Of a DNA stretch of 64,000 bases, positions 12,001 to 23,289 are shown in pieces. The DNA comes from Nageia nagi. Lineage: Eukaryota > Pinophyta. The stretch is from contig JBITNC010000001.1 in NCBI GenBank assembly GCA_050084985.1, positions 19,220,001 to 19,284,000 of the forward strand, in the 5' to 3' direction. Below the pieces are notes generated by a model. That model was not told the DNA's origin, searched no databases, and worked only from the letters and a program-made list of their open reading frames with translations. How positions within the stretch are numbered: the first letter of the stretch is position 1; each line of letters opens with the position of its first letter. The translations under genes and the position numbers were made by a program.

Positions 12001-15000
12001 TGGGTGTTATCACTTCATCCAATTACTTGGTAGTGTTTTAGATGGATCTCATTTACTAGTATCAATAGCTCCTAGAACCTACAAATATCCTTCAATATAA
12101 ATGCATTATTTTGTAAAGCTTGAATAATAATATCAGGCTCACTCAACAAGGAATCAAATTTCTAATGTTTCCTGGGTTTTTCTCTATCCTCATCCCATTT
12201 TAGGACTATATCTCCAACTTCAAACTTCACTAGGGAAGACTTGTTTTTATCAAACTATTTTTTGATAATCTTTTTTATGTGCTAGAAGACCTGATAAGAT
12301 TCATTTATATCTTATATTAGCTTGATTAATTGATTGAATTTGATTTATAGTGGATTGAATTCATAGTATTCTAATTCTTATAGGATATTTAATGTAGGCA
12401 ACTCAAGATGAATAGGTAGCATAGGTCTTTTACCATAAACTAATGAATAGGATGATGTTTTGATAGCAAATTTGATACTAGTTTTGTTAGCCCATAATGC
12501 ATAGTCTAGTTTTATGTTCCATTTCTTGGGATTCCCTTCAATGGTTCTCTTAATGATTTGAATTCAGTTTTTATTCATTAACTCATCCAACCTATTCCCT
12601 TACTAGTAATAATTTGAAGAGAAAAGCCAATAAATATCATATTCAATAACAAAATATAATAAATTAGCCCTAATGAATGCATAATCATTATATGATACAA
12701 TGGTTTGTGGGATTCCAAAATGAGTGATCAATATTTTAATCATATCCATTATTGCCTCCTGATCTGCATTTTTACATAGCATTGCTTATAAACACCATGT
12801 GAAGTATTTTGTTGTAGTTAGAATAAACTTATGACCCACTAAAGAGTTTGGATTCATAATTCCACTAAAATCTAAACCCCATTATTATAAAGGCTCTTCA
12901 ATGATCACATGTTTTAATTTAGAGGCATAATAACTTATCTTCATTTTCCCACATACCTACTACATTTATCATATTCTCAGGCTATCTTAAATGAATCTTG
13001 AAACATAGTAGGCCAATAATAGTCTACCTATAATATTTTTACTACTTTAGTAGGACCACTGTAGTGTCCTCTAGAGAATCCATAATAAAATTCTCTAGGC
13101 TTCATCATAAGTTACACATCTCAACAAGGTTTGATCAAATTATTTCCTAAAGATACGATCATCAATCATTGTGAATTTGAGTTTTTGCAATCTAAATCTT
13201 CTTCTTTAAAATTGGTCAAAAGATTTAGGGACCATCCATTTCTGAAATATATAACATATTATTTTATCCAATCACTTTCTTCATTTATATGCTCTTCATC
13301 CTCTATGAAAGCAATCATGTGTGCTACTTCATCTATGTTCTCATAGAGGGATCTTCCTTTGATAAACTTGGTTGGCTTAATCTTAAAATCATATTCCATT
13401 ATTCTTCTTATCCAATCAACTTTCCCTTCACCTAATTCTCCTTGAATAACATAATTTATAAAATCAATATGGATGGTAAATATGAAGAATTTATTCTAAG
13501 ACACATAATGCTTGAACTTTGTTAGTCCTCTCATAATAGAAAACACTTGCTTTTCAATAAATGAATAGTTTACCTAGTGTTTATGTAGTGTTTGAATATA
13601 AAAGGCAAGATGATGTTCTTCCTTTTGGTCATTGTTTTGTACTAGTATGGCTACAATGTTCTTCTTTGCTCCATAAGCATACATGATAAAATATTTTTAA
13701 AAAATTGGATTTTTCAAAACTAGAGCTTCTGTTATAGCTTTTTTGATATAATGAAAAGCTTTCTTTGCTTCACCATACTAGGTGAACTATGCATCTTTCA
13801 GTATTGCTATGATTATAGAAATAATATGAGAAAAATCACTAATAAACTTTCTAACAAAATTGATTTGACTAAGGAAATATTGCAAGGCCTTCTTATTTTA
13901 AGGTAGAGGCAATACCTCAATAGCTTTTACTTTATTAGGATCAATTGCTAATCCTTCTTCTGAATTAATATGGCTAAGCAATTTTTCTTGGTTAACCATA
14001 AAAATAGATTTTTTGGAATTGATAGAAATCCCAAATTGCATACATTTTTAAAAATAATTCTTGAGGTGATTTAAGTAATCCTTTTTGCTCTTAGAGAACA
14101 CAGTAATGTCATCCTAGTAGATAAGGATTATCTTGTTTATCATCTCATTAAAGACATGGTCCATTTCTATCTGAAAGGTAGCCTTAACATTGGAGAGCCC
14201 AAAATGCATTCTCTAAAATGCAAATGTACTCTACTTGGTAGGAAATATGGTTTTATATTGATCCTCATCCTTTACTCATATTTGCTTGAATCCTAAAAAG
14301 CCATAAATCATTGAAAAGCAACATGCTCTAGCTACTATTTTTAAGATTTGTTCCATGGGAGGAAAAGGATAGTTATCTTTCAAGAACACTTGGTTCAAAT
14401 TTCTGAAATCTACACATAGTCTAATTTTTCTATTCTTTTTCCTTACTAGGACTCAATTTGCTACCAAATAAGAATGCTTGATAGGATAAATGATTTTAGC
14501 ATCTAAGAGTTTAAGCAACTCCTATTTTATGGCTTTCTCTATTCTTGAGTTTACTAACCCTTATTTTTTCCTGTATTGCTTGACTTCTAGCTCAAGCTCA
14601 ATGGTGTGTTTAGATCACATTCTTTTCATATGTTTTTAGATCATCATAACTCCAGGAAACTACCTTGGTGAACTCAAGGTAAGTCCAAAGCAACATCTCT
14701 TTTTCTTCTCAGAGCATTTTGATCCAACTTTTATGCATTATCTAGGTTCAGCTTGTAGCTCAACATTGTTTTCCTTTTTAATAGCCAAGGTTTTGGCTCT
14801 TTGAACATTTCTAGAATCAAAAAATCATTCAAAGGAAAGCAAACCTTTAGGTATAACATTATTTCTAAGTTGTATAACATCCAATTCTTGAAAATAGTTA
14901 GGTATTTTTGTAACACCAAAAGTGTGAGCTACTTCTTCATCTATGAGAAAATTTATAATATGCTCATCAAAGTCAAATACCTTCTAAAAATTTACAATAT

Positions 15001-17718
15001 TAGATACAGATGACCTGCATAAAACTTTAACTCCATACCTACCTCTCTTGTGATGGGTAGAGTTGAAATGTGCTCCTTTGCTAATAAGTGCATTAGCATT
15101 TTGATTATACTTTCTAAGAATAGAGATAAAATTGATAACTAAGAATGATTCCATTAGGTCCCATATCCTATTCTAGTAAGTCTTGAGATAGTGATGCCTT
15201 GCATTAATCTTCTCTTTGAACTACTAGGCATCTGATGCCCATACTGATAGCTTTAGATAGCCCCAAACATAAAGCTTCATATTCAATAGCATTATTGGTG
15301 CAAGTCCATGTGAATTTGAATGAAAACCTTCTCATGCATCCCTTAGGTGTTTTAAAAATAATAATAGTTCCACATCCATGTTTACATATGGCTCCATCAA
15401 AGAACATCATCCATACTTCATGTTCTCTTTCAATAAATATTGAGATTAGATGAACATTTTCATATAAGAAGTTGTTACCCATTTCAATGTTAGTGACCTA
15501 ATAATTAAGGTAATTTATTGAAAGAGACTCTATGGTTAGTAGCAATTCCATAAGTGTATCCCTTTCAAATGTCTCTACTTACTCAAGGTCATTCATGCAA
15601 TTTTGCTCAGTGATTTTCTTAAGATGGATATTCTTGGTGCCCTCTTTGAGATTTTTACATGCTTATTTTAGAAAGGAAGTAGGAGGTGTGTATAATCTAA
15701 GGCTAAATACCCTCCCAATTTGGTAATGAATTATCTGGACAAGCAAATTCCAAATAGAGGTGGAAGATCAACTACAATAATATCCTAAATGATGCAAATG
15801 TTAGGGAATGCATTCAAGGTTGTGAAAACTCCTTTCACACTACCAATCACATCTACAAGGGAAGAATCTAGTTGTATGACACCATCTATACATCGAGTTA
15901 TATACAATTTCATCTTATTTGCAACAACTTTGGGAATAATGATAATGGTAGCTCTAATATCAATCATACAATTCTAAACTATCCAATCTTCTAATCTAAT
16001 GGATAGATAAAAAGGTGGAGGTCTTCTTATACCTATAGGAGCTATAGGGATATCATTAGCATTTGCAAACACTATATTTTTCTTATTTATCCTTTTATTA
16101 CTATTCTTAAGCTTAAAGCTTCTTGCAAAATATCAATTTGACTTGAAATCCTTAATGCATCAAAAATTATCATTTTAGAAGGTGTTCTTTTCAATTCTTC
16201 CACAATATTGTATGGAACATAAGAGGTCAACTTACTTTTATTTGTAGGATGATAAGATTTGAATTGTTAAGTAGCTTTCTCCTTATGATGTTTAGTTATA
16301 AAAGGATATCTCAATGGAGTAGGTCTCTCTCTTTTTGGGACATTATTTGTTATTTGAGCGAGGTTTCTTGCAATAAGAGCAACATTACTTGGCCTTGTGA
16401 AACTTGACCCAGATGATTTGGAATTTGATTTACTTTATTATGTGATCGAGATATATGATCCTTGGCTCTCTTTGGATCAGTTTGAGCTAGAATGATTTGC
16501 TAATTTTTTTGAGTGACTTGGACTAGTTGTAGGGTTGCTAAAGTAGAAGCTCTAGTTTGAACATAGTTAGCTTGTTCTCCAGTATAACAACCCAAAAATT
16601 AACCATGGTAAGATATGTAGTAGGATCTGAAGTAAGTTATACCATTTAGTTAGAATGAGCCCAAACAATGGTGTTGATACACCACACAAGATTTTTAAAA
16701 ATGTGGAGCTAAATAAGGACACCATTCTGTAATACCCAAAGCATCACTTTTTGTAGAACTAACCATTACTGCATATTCTACAACTTTAGGTGGAGGCTAT
16801 TTTGGTTGATTATTTTTGGGCTAGAATATTAGCTGATACTGATCATAATATGTCTTATAATTTAAGCCTTGATTCTACCTTTTATAAAGTGAGCTTATTT
16901 GTCAGGTTCCTAATAGTTATCTCTAGCTACCTTATTCTCTCTTCCTCTTATGAGTTAGAACCAATGCTTGTACTTATAGATGCTAGACTTGGTAGTGTTG
17001 GTATTTAGTTCTAAATTATTAGTTTATGAGGTGAACATGGTCAATATATCACTCCTAGATGAGGAATATATAACAAATTTTCCTTTGGAGGTATACTAGG
17101 AAACAAGGGCATAATGGGTCTTGGTTGCATCTTTCCTAAGGAGACCAATGTGTGTTCAAAACTTTTTGCTATTTGGTAGACTTGTGGGAAAGTGTCTCCT
17201 AACATAATAATCAACACATTTAGATATGGATGGAAGGAATTCCTATAGTATACCAAAGTTTTATCATTAGTTGGTCTGATCCTTGTTGGAATGGATTTCC
17301 AAGTTTTCTCAAATTTGATGTTAAAATCATCCATATACTCATGCGGATGTATTTTAATACATGTTATGAGGCTTACAAAGGTGATTCCATCACCATCATC
17401 ATCAAATATATTGATTAAATCTTACCATAGCTCTCCCCATGTATTTATTGATTATAGAGCTAAGGTTCTAAACCATTCAGTTACTTTGCCTTCAAAAGAA
17501 TATGATAACAATCTAGTCATGATAGTTTCATCATTGATATTAAAGCTAGATGAAAAAAGAGATACATCTTGACAATGTTCATAAGGCATTTTTCCTGATT
17601 CATCATACTTAGGAAAAAATTTAAAAGCTTCTTAGGGAATAGCCGAAGAATTGGTAGGAACTACCAATGGATGATTATTATTACAAGTAGGAAAGTCTAC
17701 AGGGGTAGGTTGAGCCAT
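12000..17718 (-). pseudogene. Element B gag-pol (Tat-like), order gag-PR-aRNH-RT-RNH-IN, decayed
   Basis: Start ATG at 17718 (MAQPTPVDFPTCNNNHPLVV). Gag core 17718-17040, with MDDFNIKFEKTWKSIPTRIR. Protease-like region 15785-16050 (MIDIRATIIIIPKVVANKMK). An archaeal-type RNase H at 15204-15455 shows VWMMFFDGA, then CTNNAIEYEALCLGLSKAIS. RT at about 14640-14000 shows IRLCVDFRNLNQ and Y.DDITVFSKSKKD, then SINSKKS. The usual gypsy RNase H follows (about 13900-13400, with YSFIEKQVFSIMRG and VDWIRRIMEYDFKIKP). Integrase is at about 13105-12000, with REFYYGFSRGHYSGPTK, NKTSIKFAIKTSSYSLVYGK and RPMLPIHLELPTL. Many stops and frameshifts make it non-functional. The position of the archaeal-type RNase H before RT is unusual (see findings); no second copy is visible between the first RNase H and integrase. 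Confidence 0.85.
15204..15482 (-). pseudogene. Archaeal-type RNase H domain of element B
   Basis: An open stretch of 92 codons with the hallmarks of the second RNase H of Tat elements: FDGA with Gly-rich continuation (CKHGCGTI), the TNNAIEYEALCLGL helix with catalytic-type Glu, then MGIRCLVVQRED, where functional copies have GDS (here RED, so a catalytic Asp position is altered). The track runs on after a stop into NQNANALISKGAHFNSTHHK (about 15060). It lies between the protease and RT regions. Confidence 0.75.
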
Positions 17719-18354
17719 GTTTAGACCAGTTATGTGAGGTGAAGGATTTTTATGGATTGAATCAAATACAAATATTAATGGAATGGATATCAAAGGGATT
17801 CAAGGAGAGAGATAATTAGGAAAACCTTTCACTTAGTCCTCCTTTAAGGTACTGACAACTCTAGAAATCTAGGCTATCTTGAGGAATTTCTGGCACTACT
17901 TGTAAATATATGAATTGGTGGTACCAAGGTTCAAAAATATGATAGGTATTATATCAAATTCACCAATAAGGTTTAATAAAACTTATAATATTTTAAGGAC
18001 AAGAGTGATAGCTCACCATATAGAACTATCTAGCCCATTCACACCCAAATAATATAGATCTTTGCTTGCATCCCATTGGGCATGCCAAAAATGAACATCT
18101 CTATGTTGATCAGTATAATGTAACCTTAAGGTTTGTATGGTGTTTTTCTCTATTGTGTGTAATATTAGGATTCTTGGAAAAACAAAAAGTGGTAGGAAAA
18201 TGCATTCGTGGGGGTTTTCTACTCAATATATGGGTTATAGGCCAGTTCCTATCTATGAAAGAGGTCAAAAGTAACTAGAAAGAGATAAAAGAGATGAAGA
18301 GTAACATGAAAGAGATCAAAATCTAAACTAAAAAAAATAAATTAAAACTAATTA
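17719..18354 (-). other. Element B 5' leader
   Basis: Untranslated sequence between the gag ATG and the primer-binding region. It has A-rich runs and no coding signal. Confidence 0.5.
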
Positions 18355-18368
18355 GCTCTAACATCACC
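18355..18368 (-). other. Possible primer binding site of element B
   Basis: The minus strand reads GGTGATGTTAGAGC next to the likely LTR end. The 3' part (TTAGAGC) resembles the initiator-Met type site, but the match needs a 2-base insertion. Tentative. Confidence 0.3.
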
Positions 18369-18369
18369 T

Positions 18370-19908
18370 CATAGGAATTAATCCATTGCCAAGATTAAGA
18401 ATAGAATAACTAACATACTCTTGAGGTCTTACAATCATAATACACAACCATGACAATTGAATAATGATTTATGCATAATAATTACAAACCAAGATAACAA
18501 ACATAAATTTCAAAGATAAAAATACCATTATATTGCATTATCATATATGAAAACACTTCTTACACTGAGCAACTTTGCTAAAATGTCTAACCTTTTGAAC
18601 CTCTAATAGTCCACTATTTATAATGTTCTATTTACAAAAGGGTGGTTGTCCACCATTAATGACTACAATTACTTATTTTAATAAGAACTAAATGAAACTA
18701 AATATTTATAATATGTATAAAAAAATCTATAACTATGATTAATTATGAATTATAGTCCCAATGTAGCACCAATTCTAGAGATTTATAGATATTCAATCAC
18801 TACCAATCTAGCCATAATCAATCATCCTTTATCTCTTGATAGTGGCACATTTGAACTATTGTTGTAAGTATGAGGAATGGTCCACCTTATTATAAGTACA
18901 ATCTATCCATCTCTACAATTGATAGCCACCTAACTTTTTGCAACCAATAAATATGACATCTATAAATCTGGTGCCAATCACTGTAAGGGTGAAGGATGAT
19001 ATACCATACAATCTTAAGGAAGAATAACTATTGTAACATGGAAATGATCATATTAAACACATTGGTAGAGTCTTTAGGGTCATACACTCATGATTGAGGG
19101 GACCTAAGTGTTCCTCTCTTCTTACAGTGTTCACTTCCCTTTAGTGGGTCTTGTTACACATAGGTGGGTATTGCTAGAACCTAAGATGTTTATTGCTGAT
19201 CAATTTCTCTAAAATAGTGTGACATCATCACTCAAAATAAATTCAATTTTCTAAATATGAAGTTATTAATAATCCCTCCATGAAGAACTATTGGGACCAC
19301 CTATCGACTAAGTTATCTGGAACCCACTGATTTCCATTAGAAGGTATGATGTCATCTTTGGATTTTCACAAGCCTTGTTAAACTTGAATCTAACTACAAT
19401 GCTCATTATATGAATTAACCAAAACTAATGAATATATACAACATTACTTAAAAGTAACCCTAGACTATAAAAGACTATAACCTAGGTAACATGACATGGG
19501 ATAAGACTTGGAGTTGACTTTAGGTATACAATAGACTACATACAATAACAATTGGAAACAAGGCCCATAAAAGACTTAGCTGATTTTACAAGATTGATAC
19601 TCTTTAGATTATGGCTTATATATAGATCCTAAACATGACTCATTAGAATACGTACAAACAACACTCAAATTATAACAAAATGATGGTTTTGATTAACCTT
19701 ATTTGAATAAGACCCAATAGTAAAAATATCACTCGGTAACATACTAGAATCTTAAGTAAAGGCTAAATTATTACAAGTATTTACAAATGAAAGAAAATGG
19801 AATATAAGGAATGATAATTAAAGAATAGATTTTATTATTGAATTAATGAAAGAATAAATAACATAAAGAATGTTACTCTTTTTTAAGTGTGATTATACAA
19901 GAATAACA
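18370..19908 (-). repeat. Element B 5' LTR (right copy)
   Basis: About 1.5 kb, homologous to 1-1420. The right boundary at CA (19908) is firm, because the following bases match element A's LTR at 57507. The left boundary is approximate (18360-18420). Confidence 0.8.
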
Positions 19909-20294
19909 CTTACTCGCATTTCTTAGATACTATTCGCTATATCGATGTTTGAAACCTAACCTTTGAGCATGAATCTCGATGATCACAAAAGATTAGGGAT
20001 CCTTATGTGGGAGTAACCTAGAAGTGCCTCTTGGTTCATAATGTATTTAAGGATATCACTTTCTAGAGTAGTTCATCGTTATCCTATCTCGAGCGAATCC
20101 AAAATCTAATTTGCAATTACAGGTAAGAATATAGATATGTAAGTCATTTAAAATTTAGATTTGATAGGTTAAGATCAATTGAGCATATTTGATCATTTCC
20201 ATCCTTTAATTACTATTATTCATTGCTATTGTCATAATTTTATTAAATTGAATATATTAAATAACCTTAATTAATTATTATTTCGGTTGTAATA
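19909..20294 (+). repeat. Element A 5' LTR, 3'-terminal part (rest displaced by insertion of B)
   Basis: Aligns with 57507-57846. Relative to the 3' LTR it has about 50 extra bp around 20120-20200. It ends ...GTAATA where an intact LTR would end in CA, followed after two bases by a TGG-starting primer-site candidate. Confidence 0.75.
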
Positions 20295-20296
20295 AA

Positions 20297-20312
20297 TGGT
20301 GAAGCTGACTTT
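20297..20312 (+). other. Element A primer binding site candidate
   Basis: TGGTGAAGCTGACTTT begins two bases after the LTR end, the same spacing as in C, D, E and F. It shares TGGTGAA with the site of D at 37631. The tRNA was not identified. Confidence 0.45.
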
Positions 20313-20589
20313 CTTTTGACATAATGCATTTTTCTATGGAGGCTTTTATTGAAAACCCTGTATTCTTTGCTAAAACATTATTGGATTTGAAGCAAATTTA
20401 TTTTTTATGAATTTTGTTTTTGAAGAAAACCCCAAAATTTGAAGGTCATTTTGTTTAATTTGGTGAAATCTAGCATTATAAAATTTTGGTCAAAACCATA
20501 GGCTATCATAGTAGACAATATTTTGAGAGTCATTTAGGCTTGTTCTATGCATTTTCATTGAGGTTTCTCAAGATTTTCAATTTTTGAAT

Positions 20590-20977
20590 TATAATGGCTT
20601 GTATGTGCATTCCTAGTGCTTTAATGCTTGAATTACTTAAAGATGGATATAATTTAATATTAGATGCATTTAGAACATAAAATAATGAAACTTCAAAGGG
20701 AGAGAAGAAACATGAACATATAGACATATCTCATGATGAAATTAGATCTTCCTTAAATAATACAAGTGATAAAGTTAATTTTGATGATAGTTCCATAAGT
20801 GATGACATCCTAGATATTGCTTGTAATGATGATGATAGTATATGTAAAGATCAAGATCTAACCCATGTGCAGGAAGAAAATAACAATATTTTTGAAAGAG
20901 ACATATAAGATAGTGCAATAGAGAATCATAGCCCCTAGATATTAATGATACTTCAAGTGATGACATTCCATAGTGTG
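20590..20977 (+). pseudogene. Element A internal ORF remnant, part 1 (Asp/Ser/Asn-rich)
   Basis: I do not recognise the product. One plus-strand frame reads IPSALMLELLKDGYNLILDA, stop, then KKHEHIDISHDEIRSSLN, SDKVNFDDSSISDDILDIA and CNDDDSICKDQDL before further stops. The composition (acidic, low complexity) and near-continuity over about 110 codons suggest a decayed coding region. Element E is inserted at 20978, and the frame can be picked up again after 23609. Confidence 0.4.
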
Positions 20978-21296
20978 TGTTATGAACAAAGTTCCCAAAA
21001 TAGCATAAAATCACCAAAGAGAGAGCTCAACGCATTGAATAAGAGATAAAATCTGTAATAAGCCACTTCGAGGGGCAACCTCCTTTGTAATAAGCCACTT
21101 CGAGGGGGCAACCTCCTTTACATCACATCAATTACACAACAATAGACATCTTCAAATGATAATACCTCCTTAGTATATATAGGAGTCCAAGGGGTGCCAC
21201 TACAATGAAAGGACACTAGCCGACATACAATAATAATGTAAGGAAATAATAATAACCATAGCCGACCTAACAATAATAATGTATAGGGACCTAACA
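20978..21296 (-). repeat. Element E 3' LTR
   Basis: Nearly identical to 23290-23608. It contains a duplicated block of about 33 bp (GTAATAAGCCACTTCGAGGG..., about 21056-21120) and a minus-strand TATA box, CTATATATA, at about 21172-21182. Confidence 0.96.
21172..21182 (-). promoter_or_regulatory. TATA box in element E LTR
   Basis: The minus strand reads CCTATATATACT. The same sequence is present in the 5' LTR (about 23484-23494), where it would drive the element transcript. Confidence 0.55.
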
Positions 21297-21310
21297 TGCC
21301 CCTCTCCTTC
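21297..21310 (-). other. Element E polypurine tract
   Basis: Minus strand GAAGGAGAGGGGCA abuts the 3' LTR. It ends in GGGGCA; the tract of F ends in GGGGTGGCA. Confidence 0.9.
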
Positions 21311-21325
21311 AAAAAAATGTTGTCC

Positions 21326-22252
21326 TCAACATTTTAGTAGTTCTGGATGCTTCTGTAGAAATTTCTCATCTTCCCATGTGGAATATTCAGCCATTGCCAT
21401 ATTTTTACTTTCAACCTTCCTTGCCATCCTAAAAGCCATCTCTAAGGATGTTGGTTCAAATAGATGCACCTCATGTTGAATTTTATCCTTTAAGATTCCC
21501 ATAAAGAGATCCAAAAATCTATCATCTGGTATATCCTTCACTCTAAGACTCAACTTTTGAAATTGTTGAATGTGCTCCATCACTGAACCTTCTTGCCTTA
21601 GATTTATCAATTGAGTAAAGAAGGAATTATTCTTAACATCCTCATGGTAGGCTATCAGTTCCTCTGTAAAAATGGACCAAGATATAATAGAACCCTTTTT
21701 ACGTTCACAAAGCCATTGGTACCATACAACCTGCTCAGGCTCTAGATACAAGGATGCAATAGTTACTTTTTGTGATGTTGGTACTTGGTGTAGATCAAAA
21801 AAGTGCTCCATTTGAAATATCCAAGTGATGGGGTCCCTTCCATCAAAATTCCTCATGTCGATCTTGGGGATTTGGATTCCCCTTGAGAACCATGCTTGAT
21901 TACTTCCATCAGTAGAAGCATATCCTCCTGAATTAGGCTTATTAATGAAGGGTTTATCTCCTTGAATAATATCATTATTTACCTGATAACCCTGGGCCAT
22001 ATCAACATCTTTAGGAATATTTACCTCTGGGTTTTGTATGAGTTGAAAAATCTTTTCCATATATTGATCCATTTTAGTTGCCAACTCTTTTGTCAAATCC
22101 CTTTTTAATTCCTCCATATCACCCTTTTTTACACACTCTTTAACCAATTCTTCCACTTGGGATATTCGAAAGAATATGTCTTCACTTTTTTCCGTAGTCA
22201 TGGATGAACCCTCTAGAGGTCTAGTTGGTGTAGCAATTTTTTTCGGTGGCAT
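21326..22252 (-). CDS. gag: Intact retrotransposon Gag protein (element E)
   Basis: A 308-residue capsid-type protein that would form the virus-like particle packaging the element RNA. It starts MPPKKIATPTRPLEGSSM. Residues about 28-75 are Lys/Glu-rich and coiled-coil-like (VEELVKECVKKGDMEELKRD). The conserved plant gag core spans about residues 125-280: FDGRDPITWIFQMEHFFDLH, VTIASLYLEPEQVVWYQWL, FFTQLINLRQEGSVMEHIQQ and DDRFLDLFMGILKDKI. No CCHC zinc knuckle and no protease follow; the frame stops about 30 bp before the LTR. It is intact, unlike the other gag genes here. The start is the first ATG of the frame. The gag core resembles that of F in layout. Confidence 0.93.
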   Translation of the reverse strand: MPPKKIATPTRPLEGSSMTTEKSEDIFFRISQVEELVKECVKKGDMEELKRDLTKELATKMDQYMEKIFQLIQNPEVNIPKDVDMAQGYQVNNDIIQGDKPFINKPNSGGYASTDGSNQAWFSRGIQIPKIDMRNFDGRDPITWIFQMEHFFDLHQVPTSQKVTIASLYLEPEQVVWYQWLCERKKGSIISWSIFTEELIAYHEDVKNNSFFTQLINLRQEGSVMEHIQQFQKLSLRVKDIPDDRFLDLFMGILKDKIQHEVHLFEPTSLEMAFRMARKVESKNMAMAEYSTWEDEKFLQKHPELLKC

Positions 22253-22277
22253 TTTGACTAAGTATTCTAGGGGGTCT

Positions 22278-22505
22278 CCCTATATACGCCAGGTACGTGG
22301 GAGCTCAATTCTGTGCTAGTGCTGTCTAATGCACAACCGTTCGAAAAGGGCCCTTGCTAATATACTCGTGGTACGTGAGGGAATCCTAAAGGACCTCTCT
22401 ATATACCATGTATGTGCATGAGCATGATGGCCTCTCTATATACTCAAAGGTACGTGAGAGAATCCAACAGTGGCCTAAGCGATATACTGCGAGTACGTTG
22501 TAGGA
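22278..22505 (-). repeat. Five imperfect TATATAC...GTACGTG repeats in the E leader
   Basis: On the plus strand, copies near 22278 (CCTATATACGCCAGGTACGT), 22356, 22396, 22432 and 22477 share TATATAC, a 4-6 base spacer and GTACGTG or a close variant, often followed by GAGGGAATCC-like sequence. They lie in the untranslated leader between the primer site and gag. Confidence 0.75.
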
Positions 22506-23275
22506 GACCACAATTCCTCGGGATGCAGTGCTGGCAAAGTAACAACAGCTCCTATGTTTAAAGATGCTAGAACACATCTATACCTAAAATAATCTACTCT
22601 TTCTTTTCTTTCCAATAGCTTATGAATCACCCCAAATAGACCTTCCAATCAAAATATATGCAAATTTAAAGAAATAAATAAATAAATTGTACCTTTTTAA
22701 ATCGTGATTTGGAGACTGTTCTATTATCCAACCTTCCAACTGATGTAAATATGAAATTTCGGCCCTTTAGAGTCTGAAATTTATACCTATGGTAGCCTCA
22801 GATGTCTTCTTTTCAATGCCACAGATTTCATCAAATTCTGATAGTCCAAGAGGAAATGACTGCAATTTTCCCAAAATGTGCTGATTTTTGGATTTTTTTG
22901 AAGAGCGAACTTGTATGAAGTGCCTTGTGTCACTGTTTATTTTCAGACCTTGAAAATTGTAACAGATAAACTTTAGTATATAACCTAACCAATACAATAG
23001 GTTTCACCTATTTTGGAGCTGTAAAACTTCAGATATACCCTTTTTAGCTAGAACACCTGTTTCAGACCTGCTTTTGCGACTAGTCACAAACCTTAACTTC
23101 CCCTGAGTGTAACTTAAACAATATAGCGAATTAGGAGCTGAAATTTTAACCGAAACTTCTTCGTTATGTCTTCAAAAGACCCAATAAATTTCAAAATCTG
23201 AATCCTCCCGAAAAAAAATTGGTAACGAAAATGCCACGATGACTAGTTTTGAGCTGTGAAACCCTAGAATCGTCT

Positions 23276-23287
23276 GCTCTGGTACCA
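23276..23287 (-). other. Element E primer binding site (initiator-Met tRNA type)
   Basis: Minus strand TGGTACCAGAGC, two bases after the 5' LTR, differs at one position from TGGTATCAGAGC. Confidence 0.88.
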
Positions 23288-23289
23288 AA

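Larger units (their letters stand above)
1..19908 (-). mobile_element. Element B: Tat-like Ty3/gypsy LTR retrotransposon, minus strand, left end outside window
   Basis: Two diverged copies of one long sequence (1-1420 and about 18370-19908) flank a minus-strand gag-protease-RNase H-RT-RNase H-integrase region, so this is an LTR retrotransposon read right to left. The right LTR ends in CA at 19908, where sequence of element A resumes; that junction sequence (CTTAC) also occurs in A's other LTR near 57507, as expected for a target site. The matching left-hand target copy lies outside the window. All genes are broken by stops and frameshifts. The chromovirus F is inserted at 5069-11322. Without F, about 13.7 kb of B is visible. 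Assignment to the Tat group rests on the RT sequence, the extra archaeal-type RNase H and the very long LTRs and 3' region. Confidence 0.85.

Noticed and set aside
15235-15453. Plus-strand frame overlapping the archaeal-type RNase H of B
   Set aside because: Shadow of the minus-strand RNase H domain.
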